Assembly (NCBI RefSeq): GCF_905147045.1
Contig: NC_065894.1
Location: forward strand, 8,097,501-8,161,500
Length of the DNA stretch: 64,000 nt
From: Nymphalis io
Taxonomy: Eukaryota > Arthropoda > Insecta > Lepidoptera > Nymphalidae
Direction: 5' to 3'
Under the pieces are notes generated by a model. It worked only from the letters and a program-made list of their open reading frames with translations, was not told the origin of the DNA and ran no database searches. Positions within the stretch are counted from its first letter, which is position 1; each line of letters begins with the position of its first letter. Below, piece by piece: positions 47,755 through 59,853 of this stretch. The position numbers and the translations under genes were made by a program.

Positions 47755-48043
47755 TTTTTTTATAGAATAGGTAGGCGGACGAGCATATGGGCCATTTGAT
47801 AGTAAGTGATCGCCAACGCCCATAGATATAGGCTTTGTAAGAAATGTTAACCATCGCTTACATCGCCAATGTGCCACCAACCTTGGGAACTAAGATGTTA
47901 TGTCCCTTGTGCCTGCAATTACATTGGCTCACTCACCCTTCAACCGGAACAACAATACCAAGTACTGCAGTTTTGCGGTAGGATATCTGATGAGTGGGTG
48001 GTACCTACCTAGACGAGCTTGCACAAAGCCCTACCACCAGTAA
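47755..48043 (-). repeat. SINE-A, near full length, moderately diverged
   Basis: T-run, then ataggtaggcggacgagc to ctaccaccagta. The 3' core is changed to gccatttgatagtaagtgat. It abuts SINE-C. Confidence 0.85.
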
Positions 48044-48055
48044 AAATATTTCCTT

Positions 48056-48292
48056 ACTATTAGTCTTCTGGGGTGGGGTAATCAGACACGAGAAAACCCG
48101 TTTAGCCGTTGGTTCTGCGCCTGATCTCTTCTGTTTGTTCGTTCGTTCGAATGTAACACTGCTAACTACATATCTCCGGCCTGAGAAATTCAAGACAATA
48201 AAGTAACTTTTATTGGACTCCACCCCGGTTTCAACCTCGAAACCTCTTGATTTGTAGCCGTACAAGCTAGCCGCTAGATCACTGAACCCGCT
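48056..48292 (-). repeat. SINE-C (third tRNA-headed family)
   Basis: On the minus strand it starts with a tRNA-like head: A-box-like tgatctagcggcta and B-box-like gaggtttcgaggttgaaacc. Then come a SINE-B-like order of blocks (ccaataaaagtt, agatcaggcgcagaacc) and a distinct 3' end. It is related to but clearly different from SINE-B. Only copy seen here. Confidence 0.6.
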
Positions 48293-48747
48293 AAATGTTA
48301 TGTCAGCAGGACAAATACACATATTCATTAATAAAAGTTATTTGATTATTCAAGATAATCACCACTTTTATCAACTTTAATATCATAATCTTTTAATATA
48401 CTTGTTCGTATTTATTTCATAATTTAGTAATTATTATACTAATTTCCTTTTTAAAGATTATTTCATTACATCGTAATATATTATAACACGATTATGTGAA
48501 ATAAAATAAAATATATTAATCGAGCAGAGCAATATAAATTAATTGAGCAACATTTCTGACCGCGTTTACTGAGTGAAGTCAGGGGAAGATAAATGATTTC
48601 TTTATTGACCTCTAAAATCTGATGATATTCCAAGAAGTGAAATACTATTCATTGTTTCAGTTTAAATTAAATCCTTTTTCATTTATTTGTTTAAAAAAAC
48701 TTTAATAAACGACATATTTCAAAATTAAAATATTAGTAAATTAAGTA

Positions 48748-48974
48748 GAAGCCCGTAAATGTCCCACAGCGGGGGTTGATGGATACATATCTAACAGAAT
48801 TAGAAAATTAGACACATGCAGGTTGCCTCACATTGTTTTCCTTTACCGCCGACTACGAGATGAATTACATGAAAATTCAGTGGTGCTAAGGGTAAAAAAT
48901 TAAACTCAGGCTAGTATGAATCCGCTGTCATCGGTCAAGATTCGTCCGTTCTAACCACGGGGCCATCTCGGCTT
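48748..48974 (-). repeat. Old Metulj copy with internal deletion
   Basis: Tail (cccgtaaatgtcccacagcg), middle (gacacatgcaggttgcctca) and head (accacggggccatctcggc) are all present. The bottom-heavy centre is shortened and the B box is degraded. Confidence 0.75.
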
Positions 48975-49555
48975 AGACATAATAAATGTCTCCTTCCAAT
49001 TAATTAAAAAATACATAATTAATTGATAGGAATTTAATCGTCTGTATTGTTTTTATTTTCGTATATTATTAAGTACTAGTTGAGGTTTAACTAAGTGATA
49101 CTGGTTAATTTATAATTTCGACATGTGTTTTCGTCATTACTCAAGGGAAACTTGTGTATCAAGCCTGAATAATGATGAAGGGGATTATTTATGGTGCAAA
49201 CTTGGGTTATTTGTTACCAGCCATAACATGGTATTAGTTACGTGTTTCATTATTAATTAATGTTGGCCAATTTTATGAGAGAAATATATTTCTAGAATAA
49301 CTGGATGTTGTCGTAAAATTTTAATGTTAAGATAATTGTTACCTGGTTGTAGGGAGGGGTAGATAATGTCATCTTCATATCTAGATAATTACGGCTATAA
49401 AGAGGTTGACTTATATTCAAACTCCTTACAGATGTGATTATTGCTAGCCATCATTGTTAAAAATATTAATATCAGAATTATACACCATTCCTCGAATTAG
49501 TAACATTATATTTGATAAATAAGAAATCAACAATTGTAATATTTGCATAAACAAT

Positions 49556-49655
49556 ATAATCCTATGTGATATTAAGGCATAAGTTGTTAGTTTTTTTTGT
49601 TACGCTTTCACATCTTACTTAACCGATCATTATGAAATTTTGTATACACGGTCTC
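49556..49655 (+). repeat. Dispersed repeat D fragment
   Basis: Contains tgttacgctttcacatctta, accgatcattatgaaatttt and gtatacacg, matching the 4193 and (inverted) 55905 copies. Confidence 0.5.
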
Positions 49656-49688
49656 ATGACCTGACCCCGTCGTGGGGAGAAACTATAA

Positions 49689-50011
49689 GGTCCTCCACCG
49701 ACCGATTTCGGCTACGGTGGCCAATCTCAAGAGAGATTAGCCAACTGCGCAGGATTTATTATAGTGCACAAGTGTGTGCGCAAACACAGGTGTACTCTCT
49801 ATTCCTCAACTCCCATAATCCGATGGGATGACAATCCGACACGACCGGAAAGAGTTTAGATGCAGGACCAATAGCTTTACGAGCTTTCCGAGGCATGGGA
49901 GTGTACGCACTACCAATTTAAAATCCAATAACTTTTTAATGGCCCTGACCTGGGATTTGAACCCAGGACCTCCGGGTCTGCGGTCTTCATCTAGCTGACG
50001 AGGCAGTCAAA
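49689..50011 (-). repeat. SINE-B, near full length
   Basis: From the 3' end (gtcctccaccgaccgatttc on +) to the head (agctgacgaggcagtc). Lacks about 40 bases around the gagaattttctgacag block. B box read on + as gggatttgaacccaggacc. Confidence 0.85.
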
Positions 50012-50109
50012 CTAGTTGATAAATAAATTAAGAATATCTTGTGAATGAAGTATATTGTTTTATATAGCCTGAATCGATTCTACCGTACCAATAGCAACTT
50101 ATCAGCTAT

Positions 50110-50240
50110 CCACCACCGAACATTAATATGTAATATTGGACAATTCCAGGTAAGCAAGCCAGTGTAGCTAAGGGCAAAAATTTAACAAAACTGCGTCGAG
50201 AGTTCCTTTTGTCCCCATGACACAATACAATGTTAATCAT
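50110..50240 (+). repeat. Old SINE-A fragment
   Basis: Blocks atcagctatccaccaccgaa, ccaggtaagcaagccagtgt and agctaagggcaaaa follow the SINE-A order with much divergence. Confidence 0.5.
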
Positions 50241-53200
50241 TTTATCACCAAACCGATATGACGAATGCAGACAATTATACTGTATGCTTTGAATAATAGA
50301 TCATGGATTGTAATTAATCACCTAACAGCTCACGTGTACTTCCCCCATATCTATCATTTTACATTCGAGTTGAAACGAGGCCTGTTGAAAACGGTAATAT
50401 AATACGCAAGGGGATGAGAGTGTAGTTATTGATATGTTAATAAGTGATGAAATTTCTCATATAATGAACTTGTTAATGTGAAAATTCGTTACCGTCTCAT
50501 TATACGAATTAAAATATCAATTTCGTTTTATTGTATTCCGATTGTGTATTACGTTGTTAAATTAATAGTCTGCGCCTTTTTGGATATAAATTGTAGAAGG
50601 ACAAACAAATAATTAATTTACATATAAATTGTCTGCGAAAAGTTAAATAAATTATCGCTTTTAAGAAAACAGCGTTTAGTTTGAATTCGTTGTTTTACAT
50701 ACAGATAATTTTAATCGTACATATATAGTTGACCATTTATTTCAATATAGTTGACTATTTATTATAAAGAAAATTTATTGAGTTCATTGTTTGTTCTCCT
50801 CTGTAGAATCTTTTTTTCCGAACTGGTGGTAGTTTTGCATTCGATTTAATCTACATGGCGTGCCAATACGGCATACTTGAAAAATAATATTTTGATTATA
50901 TATGAGTTATTATCAAAACATAAATTGTACATACATACAACAAAATATTTAAAAAAAGGTTTATTGTATAATAGACAACTGTTCAATTTTAATCAAAAAC
51001 TAAAAAGAGCTACCCATTGATTTCAATCATAATTTTTTTTTACAATCTTAAATGGATTTATTATTAGCAAATGTTACTTTTTAAAATGAATATAATTAAG
51101 ATTTGTTCTAAAAATTTACTTGTCATGCGTCGTGTATGTTATTTAACGTTGCGCTTAATTGTACGAATGTAGATAGTGAATATATGTCACTTATAAATAT
51201 AATGTTTATTCTAAAAAATATCGCTCATTTCACTTATGGCTCGTTTACATTGACACAGGGACATTAAAAAATACTCCTAATAGGTATTCTATTAAGCCTA
51301 AAGCTGCTGTTGTAATAGCATTCGTAATTGAAACTATCGAGTCTGCGTTTACATTTTAAAGGTCACGGTCAATTTTAATTGTCTGTAACGTATTTTACAG
51401 TTGTCTATCTTGTTTGTTTTATGTAACACGACTGTTCATTACACGAACATCAGTTATCGTTTAAATTAAAAAATAAACATATATGTTGATCGCGTATTTA
51501 TTTAGTCGACTACATAAGTGGTTAATTTATTTAAGTCCATAACTATTTATAGAATAACTTAGGAATGTTCTGAATAGGCCTTCACTACTAAATAATGTTT
51601 TGTTCCGTTTGTTGAATTGAAAAGGTCAATTTGTAATTTATATGTCATATCAAGTAACACCTTTTGCGTCTTTAATATTAAATGTGAAACTATGAGAAAT
51701 AGATAGAAGATGTTTGAAATTGAACTAATACTAGTATTGCATGAAGTATTTATTGTATTGGCTTTGTTTGAGTTATTTCAGTAACTTATATCTATCAATC
51801 CGTGATTTTGGACGTATAATAAGTTCTAAACTTTCTTCTTAGAGGAAGAGGTTGTTGCTCAACTGTGGGACATTTACTGCATTTGTTACTATTGAGCTAT
51901 CACATCATCGTATTGTATGATTATATTTTATTTTTCATAAGAAATTTTCTTTGTGGTTTAGAATGTTGTCATTGCCAGACATAAGTCTGGTATAGATATG
52001 TAGCTTGCAGAGAAATCATGTTAGGAACATTTTATATTTGTAAAATAGTCCTTATTGTAAACGAAATAAGGTTTCATATACTCCCTCCTGGCCACGTGAT
52101 GGGAGTTGTGAATTTTGAAACACATGTTACGTTAGTTTGTATATTAACTAACAAAAGATTTATAACACAACGGATATTTTATGTACAAATAAATTGTATA
52201 GATTGAAACTGTTAAATAAGTAGAATATAACTCAAGGAGTAAATCTTCATTAATTTTGTTTTGTAAATCTAAAAATAATACTTTAAGGAAATTTTAAAGT
52301 AATGGTTACTCTACGTTACTGCTACAATTCATTGCGTTGTTTTGATTGATAATGAGTGAGCCAGTGTTAAGGAACACTAAAATATAAATTATTATTATTA
52401 TTACAATGATAGAAGACAAAAAAAGACACCAAAAAAAAACGCATAATCACTTATCACGCAATAAGCTAATCCCACCGAAAACTCCTGAACTAATTATGGT
52501 AATAAATATATATTATTTGAAGAAGTGCAGATTTAGAAGAAACTACCAGATAAAATGGTAAACGTTATATAGAAATAAAAAAAATAACTAGACGAATTTA
52601 GTTTGAAATGGTTCTATAAATACAGAACATGACTTGTTATCTTTGCATTGCCGAAGATACGAACACAATGTATAATGTATGCAGGTCGTCCAAGTTTACG
52701 ATTTATACGGTTTTACTGCCCTTCTAAGACAAACAACAAAGGTACGTGTAACCAGCGTACAGTATGTCAAGTCGGGCAGTGAATTGACTAAACAAATAAA
52801 GCAAATTCATTCAATCATTGCATTTAACCAACACATATTTAAATTATTTTGTAAAGTTATGTAATAGTTTTAGATTTTTAACAAATTACATATTTACTTT
52901 AGGATTGCATAACATATTAGAGAAATAGATTCAATTTACTTACAGACGTTTTTGAGAGTACTCCTTTATCTTGCAAATAATGCATAACACTGAAAATTAC
53001 CTCTATTCATGTTTTGAAATGTAGATTTTACCGAGAAGAACCTATAAAATCTCAGTACTTATTTTTTCAAATGAAATAAATCGAAATTTATATACAATTA
53101 CAATATGTTCTAATTTACTTAATTATTATACTACATTCACGTTTTACATCAAAGCTCTTGTGTCATAAGAGTCATCTACTAATTTTGTAGCATATGATTA

Positions 53201-53300
53201 AAAATAATTAAATGTCAATACTAAAAACATATTATCGCCCAAGTTTAATATGTGTTTAGTTTTAACATTTATTTATTCTTCTGTGTTTTTTTATTATTAT
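50241..53300. other. AT-rich non-coding stretch
   Basis: About 3 kb without a supported exon. Only a possible Metulj tail scrap (gctcaactgtgggacattta) near 51838-51892 was noticed. Confidence 0.4.
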
Positions 53301-53591
53301 TTTTTTATAGAATAGGAAAGCGGACGAGCATATGGGCTACCTGATGGTAAGTGGTCACCAAACGCCTTTGGTGAAACATTGGCATGTTGGATGTCAACCA
53401 TCGCTTACATAGCCAATGCACCACCAACCTTGGGAACTAAGATTTTATGTCCCTCGTGCCTGTAATTACACTGGCTCACTCACTCTTCAACCCGGAACAC
53501 AACAATATTAAGTACTGCTGTTTTGCGGTAGAATATCTGATGAGTGGGTGGTACCTACCCAGACGAGCTAGCACAGAGCCCTACCACCAGA
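53301..53591 (-). repeat. SINE-A, near full length
   Basis: From a 7-base T-run to ctaccaccag. A few small differences (ggtgaaacattggcatgttg block rearranged) mark it as an individual older copy. Confidence 0.85.
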
Positions 53592-53980
53592 GTAGTATTA
53601 ATCTAATATTACACATAGATTTACATTTTTTAAATACATACGAAAAGTTTCGCTGCAAAACATTTAATACTATTCAAAAGAAAATTTAAATTATACGGTA
53701 ATCATTATATTCGGTAACACGGGTGTTTGTAATCGGTTAGAGGCATCTCGACCAATTACAAGGTTTTAGCAATTTTACGCTTTAACCGATGCTAAATTAA
53801 TTAAGAACAATATGCAGATATAATAATTGTTTAGACAGCGTGAAGTAATAAATAAGAATTCAACATTATTATGAAAATTTAACTTGTTATGTTTTCAAAA
53901 TTTAAAGAACATCGATATAAAACTATAAAAAAAGTTTCATAGAATGTGTTAGGTTTAATTAAGGTTAAAGATACTTCATA

Positions 53981-54256
53981 CCGGGAACCTCTCAGCATAC
54001 GTTGGAGGTGTGCCCCGCGTGGAGTGCGGAGAGGGAGATCCTGGTCCGTGAGGTCGGACAAGACCTGTCCCTGTGAGCAATCGTGTCGGCGATGCTTCGC
54101 AGGGAATCGGCGTGGAGGGCCGTAGCCTCCTTCTGTAAGACCGTCATGGTCCAGAAGGAGACGGCGGAGCGGGAACGGGAAAGGGCCGATCCTGCTCGGC
54201 GGAGTTGGCGACGGCGTCGTCTCGGCCCTCCCATAGCCCAGACGCCCGGGGTTTAA
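53981..54256 (+). pseudogene. R1-clade LINE ORF2 C-terminus
   Basis: 92 codons in frame to a natural stop TAA (54254-54256). The sequence begins PGTSQHTLEVCPAW, the last part of a zinc-finger-like motif, and has one premature TGA at 54074-54076, where related elements usually have a coding residue between LSL and AIV. It then runs through SAWRAVASFCKTVM and a charged stretch (KETAERERERADPARRSWRR) to TPGV. The polymerase and endonuclease domains are absent. It cannot move on its own. Confidence 0.75.
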
Positions 54257-54599
54257 AAGATAGGGCGTAACCCTGGGGCCGTGGATGCCTCGCGCGTCCT
54301 ATTTCAGAAGGCCCTGAAGAGGACGGCAGCCGAGATGACCTCGCGCTGTCGTACGCACTAGCGAGGAGTGCGGGGGGGGGGGCGAGATTCGCCCCCTGAT
54401 AAGAGCTCCGCCGAGCCACGACCAGAGCAAAGCACGGGAGAGGCCGCGGATGCGTTATATCAACACGATCCCGCTGCCTCTCCGATCCGTGCTGAGGACG
54501 GCCATCGCAGTGGTTTTAGTGGGTAAGAATGCCACATAACCCGATTCCACCCCCATATGACCCGGGTACCTTTCTAAAGGTTTCCACTGCGAGAAAAAA
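53981..54599 (+). mobile_element. R1-clade LINE, 5'-truncated tail
   Basis: A GC-rich island in AT-rich DNA: the C-terminal end of ORF2 (53981-54256), a 3' UTR of about 340 bases with an 11-base G-run (54372-54382), and an A-tail ending about 54599. It is flanked by a 20-bp imperfect duplication, AAGGTTAAAGATACTTCATA at 53961-53980 and AAGGCTTAAGATTCTTCATA at 54600-54619 (17 of 20 match). The clade call rests on the CP-W zinc-finger remnant and the Arg/Glu-rich C-terminus known from R1-type ORF2. Confidence 0.75.
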
Positions 54600-54619
54600 A
54601 AGGCTTAAGATTCTTCATA

Positions 54620-55857
54620 ATAAAAATAACTGTAGAACTTGGTACCAAATCGTGACAATAACCATTGATTGTAAGTTTATTTATTTCTCAAACAATCTCT
54701 ATAAGATACTTAGTTGATTATGAAAAAGGTATTGCTTTAAGAGGGGCGTCCATGTCTTTTATATTACTACTACAAAATGTATTTCTTATTTCTAAATTAT
54801 CTAATGGATTCTGCCATCGAAGTATTATTGTAGTAAGAAGTTATTTTGAGTTAACTATAATATCGAATATTTGTCTGACCTTGTCTACAAGAATAAAAGT
54901 GGTACTAGTTCTTAGCTTCACACAAAATCGTAATGAAATACATGTATTTGCGTATACGCTATGCTCCATTAGATTCTATGAAATCTCTAGTTACTTATAT
55001 GAAAACAAAAAAAGAAAATACAAAGCAATAATAATAAAAAATATAACAAAAATATATACATTTTTTTTCTAAAATGTAGCCTCATCGAAATGCCGTGTAC
55101 TTGTTTGTAGATTGTTAAGTCTATATAAAGAGTCTCGCCGATAGAGTGAAGAGCGCTGTTGTTATTAATTATGCAGTATCATTGGAACACTAATGCTGTA
55201 ATATGTATTCATAGCTTGCCTTCATTAGTCAGTCAGGGTCCCAAAGGTGGCAGGTAAAATTGATACAAATTTAATCAGTCAGGTAAAGAAAGTTGCCTTG
55301 AATGTTTTCTCTTCGCGTAAATATTTAATTTTATAAGTAATTAAATTATGTTCTCGTTTTAAAGATCTTCTGAAATAAATATTTTAAATACTTCGCACTA
55401 ATTGATTAAAATATCAACGTAGTTTGGTATGTGAAATTAATGTTTTAATTCGAGGAGAGCAATAATGTTACATTTTGATTTATTTTATATATTTAAATTA
55501 TTGCCTTAAAATAAAATAATGTGACTATAAAAAAGTACAAAAATTATATGATAATAAGAATTGGTTTCGAACATATATGAATAATTAATTATTGAAATAT
55601 GAGAATAATGAGAAGATTTTTTATTTGTTAATCAATCGAATCATTCTTTCAACGATTAAAAGCTTGTATGCACCCAAAGAATACATTCGTATAAACTTTG
55701 GTGAAAGTCGAAAGAATAATGCGCTTAACAAAAATAAATTGTTTTCGTACAAGCCTTTAAGGATCGTGATTGTATTTATTGGATGTAAATCTTGAAAATA
55801 ATGAGCGAAAATTAATTCTTGGCAATACTATATGACATATGTAAAAGAGGTTTTATT
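54620..55857. other. AT-rich non-coding stretch with a 135-codon frame
   Basis: The frame at 54665-55072 is the longest outside the mobile elements, but it is rich in I, L, S, K and F, has no motif, and ends in a T-run. About one frame of this size is not surprising in 64 kb this AT-rich. No exon claimed. Confidence 0.4.
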
Positions 55858-55904
55858 GAAAACTACTAGAGACTGAGACCCCTCTCTAGCCTCTAGTAGT
55901 TTTC
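55858..55904. other. Perfect 14-bp inverted repeat
   Basis: GAAAACTACTAGAG at 55858-55871 and CTCTAGTAGTTTTC at 55891-55904 can pair around a 19-base loop. It lies immediately next to a repeat D copy and may be the end of that element. Confidence 0.65.
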
Positions 55905-56053
55905 TAGTAGCTCTTAGATATGTCCCATGTCCTTTTCTGCACCCCTGACAACGTGTTTACAAAATTTTACGATGATCGATTAAGTAGTTAAGATGTGAAA
56001 GCGTAATAAATAAAAAAAAAAGTAACTTACGCATTTATAATATAAGTTAGGTT
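55905..56053 (-). repeat. Dispersed repeat D fragment
   Basis: On the minus strand: ataaatgcgtaagttac, attacgctttcacatctta and gatcatcgtaaaattttg, in the same order as at 4193 and 49556. It extends into a gtgcagaaaaggacatggga block. Confidence 0.55.
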
Positions 56054-59000
56054 ATAGTTGGACTTATCGAATAAATAAGTTCAATATTTAAAAATGTTTG
56101 TTACCAAAGCATCTCTATCGCATTAGATAAATTTTACTTTCATCGGGACGTTAGCAAGCTATTCGGTATAATGTCCAGCTCGTTTTGTCGACCTTATTGC
56201 TCGAGAGTCACGGATGACTATAAAAGGCTACGCCCAGATAACATTATTCCATATAATGCATCCTCATCCCTTTGAAAAGGAAAGTTGTATAACGTTTTTT
56301 TTGTGATCGCTTCCCTTTTAAGGATCGTGAGTTTTATTGCAAAATCCGAGGGAGAGACCATCGACAGTACTATCAAAGGGTTGGGCCGACTTCGTGTGGG
56401 CTTTTATATTTCTTTCGCATTGCCTGCTGTACAATGTTGTTAAAATCACGACCGCTTACTTTCAGACTATTTGTGATGAAAACAAACCATTGTGAACAAT
56501 TGCTGTCGTAACAAACATAGACACGTTGGAATAAGTCACAAATTTCAATGACATATATACAACAGGATTATTTCATTTTTTTCATTAATTCATTCGATGT
56601 TAAAGATATAAAGATGACACCGCCAATAGCGGTTAGTTTACATACAATTGTTAGAGCGTTTTGTAGGTACCTATTTATTTTGCACCGATTTTTATAAGTT
56701 TTATTAATTTAATTATTTTTTTATAATAATGTGTCGTTATTGTTATAAAGTATTACAATAACTGATTTATATGTATTTTCAAGAATTACAAATAAACCGC
56801 GATTATTTTATTTTTATGATTATAGAAACTAGAAGGAAAACTATTATACGATTAAAAGTCATATGTATTAGGAAGAGAAGGACTTATTTTGAAAGAAAGG
56901 TGAATTCCCATCAAGATCCATTCAAAATAATTTGAGCGTTCTCAATAAGAAATCAAAAATGCATTCGGCTTAGCAAGTTCAAATTGAACTCGTCCTGCAG
57001 GGCGCGTACGCACGTTCCTCGAGCCAGTGCGCCGGCGCCAACGTTTCCGATCGGACGATTGGATAGCGCGATTGTGAATTGCGAAAATACCGCAAACTTA
57101 ATACGTATTTAAGCTTAGTACCGCTCGAGTGACCAGCCATACAAGTGCACCTTTCTTAACCCACTTATAACATCAAAGGATTTTTTTTCAAGTGAAATGT
57201 GAAGTAGGTAACTCATTAATCTTATTGGCTTTTGTTACACTATTACCGTGACGTTTAGAATTAAACTTGCAATGTACTTCTGGTTTGTTTAATTGGAGTT
57301 CATTGACCGATGTATTTTTCTATTTTAATGAGGAATTAATCCTGTTTAAGTAATATCTCACATCATTTATTAATAATGAAATCATTATGAATCATTTTAA
57401 CTTCTGTTTAACTTGTCAAACAACAAATGATCTAATCAACACCCACTAAAGATTATTGTAATTTCGTCATTTTCTAATAACTGTCCATAAAAACAAATCT
57501 ATACTTGGTTATTATAGTTTTTATCATACGTACGTTTCGATATAAAATTTCATACATGTATTATAAATGACTTTTTATTTTCTTGCATATTTAAAAAATA
57601 TGAGTACAGTATTTCGTAAAACAATGGGTCGCAAAGTTCAGGTGTGCAATTATTTCGCGATGATACTCCGTCTTGACAAGTCCTCAGTTTATGAGCATGG
57701 CATTCCTTGGCTTGCTGCCATGATGTTCAATGTTGGCGGTCTTTTACACAATACTATATATTTATATAATACTAATGCAATATTATTTAATCTTACCTGT
57801 TTTAACGGCTCTTGGATATTATATGATGATGTAGGTATAAAGAAATTAATTTATTGTAAGTAGTAGGTTTCGTTAAAGACAGTCCCAAAGGTTTAAGCTA
57901 TCAATAATATTAAGCTGTTCATATATTGAAATTTGTTTAAAATTTAATAAATATATATTTTAATTAAATAATATTTATTTGTTAGCTTCGTTTAAAACGT
58001 ATTTTTATCAGTCAGTTCTTTGACTTCGCTAAGCAAATATTGAACATTTTGTATTGACTGCAAAATCTATTGTTACAAACAAAGCTGATACATTGATGTT
58101 TACAAAGGTGTATTTATTTTGTGTCAGCACTATCTTTAACTATAAAGTTACTTATGTACTAGATAGCAAACTTAGAACTATATATATATCTACAAACTGC
58201 TGGAAGTAGATAGTTTATTGACAGAATATAGTGTGTTCAAAATCTTGAGAAAATCTTTAGCTGATTTAAATTATAAATACTTTTTTTAATGATAATTTTA
58301 AACATTGGTGAAATAATCTGGCAATTTAGAAAAAAGTATGTATGTAAAAAAATAGGAAGTAAACAGAATTTTAAATTTCGAATGATTGGAAAAACTATTT
58401 TTACGTCACATTTAAATAATAACATTTAAAGGATGAGCAATGACCTAAGAAATAAATTCCATCACTTATATCAAATCGTCTTTCGCCTTTTAGGGAAACC
58501 AATAAATACCAGTGAGTAAATGACTAAGCCATATAAGAATCAGTTCCTATATGTATATGTCCTCGAACTTGAGGCCTACGACTTAATATAAAATCTTATA
58601 GTTGTTTTTCGATTTAATAGAATCCATATGACCTTATTGTATTAGTGACGAAATACGTTCATTTATAAAAAAATATATATGGTACCTATATTGTATTGTC
58701 ATTAGCGCAAAATATTAATTTAAACTTCAGATCAATTAGGTAGGATTTAAAATTCATTTTCAAGATTAAAAACTCAAGATTAAAAATTCATTTTCAAGAC
58801 TAAGACTAATAGGTGAAGTTAAATAAAAGCTTGTAAATACACATTTTGAATACTCAAGATGTTTGAAAAAAAAACATGATTCTAAGTTTGATCGGATGCA
58901 CGGATAGTCCGGTTCTGATTTAGAAAAGTTTGTAAAGACCTTTTATATAACTGTAACGTAAAGATATGCTAAAATGGTATTAAAGACCAAAGTTGTGTTC

Positions 59001-59719
59001 TTAATTTAAAATTAACTCATTACAGTCTTTCCTTAATAATTTCATTATATTTATTAATTAAATTCATTTATCAAAAAAATTGTATATATTTTTTTATATA
59101 AAATTATTGCAATAAAATTTATACGTTAAATATTTATAAAGTGATTTTTGCTTCTAAACTTAATTGAAAAAAAAAATTCAAAAAGCTTCATAAAGAAATG
59201 TATGGATTTTGGTACAAGGCAAATGTTTGTCAGAATTAACTCGTCATTATTTTGTATACATAAATGTTTCCTAATAGAAATTATGTACACTTAGGTCGAA
59301 AGAAATGACATTAACGGAAAACTGTTGAAAACAAAACACGAATATCTCTAGATATTGTGGTTTATAAACTATAATCGGCGTAGACGTTGTCTCGCAATTA
59401 TCCCTGCCAGATCCGAGATAAAGTTATCCGTTAACAGTAAACGACCCGTGCTATAATCATGCTCGGGCAATTTTATGGCACAATTTAACAATTGTTTTAT
59501 ATTTTTTTATACCTTAAATATATTTTATAATTATAAGTGAACCAATTTTATATATTTAGTTAGCAGCTATTAGTTCAGCGTTTCGTAACTTTTGATATCA
59601 ATATAGTCTATAATTCATATTAATCATAATTACAAAATATGTCTTAGATAAATTTATAGCGACAAAATTTAGCAATATTTAAGTGCTAATAAAATTGTAT
59701 GTACTAATGCTATAAGAGC
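56054..59719. other. Non-coding stretch with GC-richer islands
   Basis: Non-repetitive GC-richer patches lie at about 56150-56400, 56985-57075 and 59370-59480. The 57075 patch is the most marked (caacgtttccgatcggacga). A 98-codon frame at 57567-57863 has no splice sites or motif. No exon supported. Confidence 0.4.
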
Positions 59720-59731
59720 TTAATGTGATAT

Positions 59732-59841
59732 TGGTAACATCCTGTGAATGTCCCACTACTAGGTTAGCCTGGCCTCTTCTCCCTTTTTGAGGAGAAGGTT
59801 TCGAGCATATTCCACCACGCTGCTCCAATGTGGGTTGGTAG
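59732..59841 (-). repeat. 5'-truncated Metulj with target-site duplication
   Basis: Only the last third of the SINE is present, ending near ccaatgtgggttggtag on +. It is bounded by a perfect 12-bp duplication, TTAATGTGATAT, at 59720-59731 and 59842-59853. Confidence 0.85.
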
Positions 59842-59853
59842 TTAATGTGATAT

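Noticed and set aside
53992..54419. Two minus-strand frames rich in Arg, Pro and Ser
   Set aside because: Shadows of the GC-rich R1-clade LINE tail, which is coding on the + strand.
54665..55072. 135-codon open frame
   Set aside because: AT-driven composition, no motif or splice context. With stop codons at roughly 7% per codon in this composition, a frame this long is not unexpected in 64 kb on two strands.
57567..57863. 98-codon open frame with a GC-richer centre
   Set aside because: No splice sites or recognised motif; reverse strand is no better.
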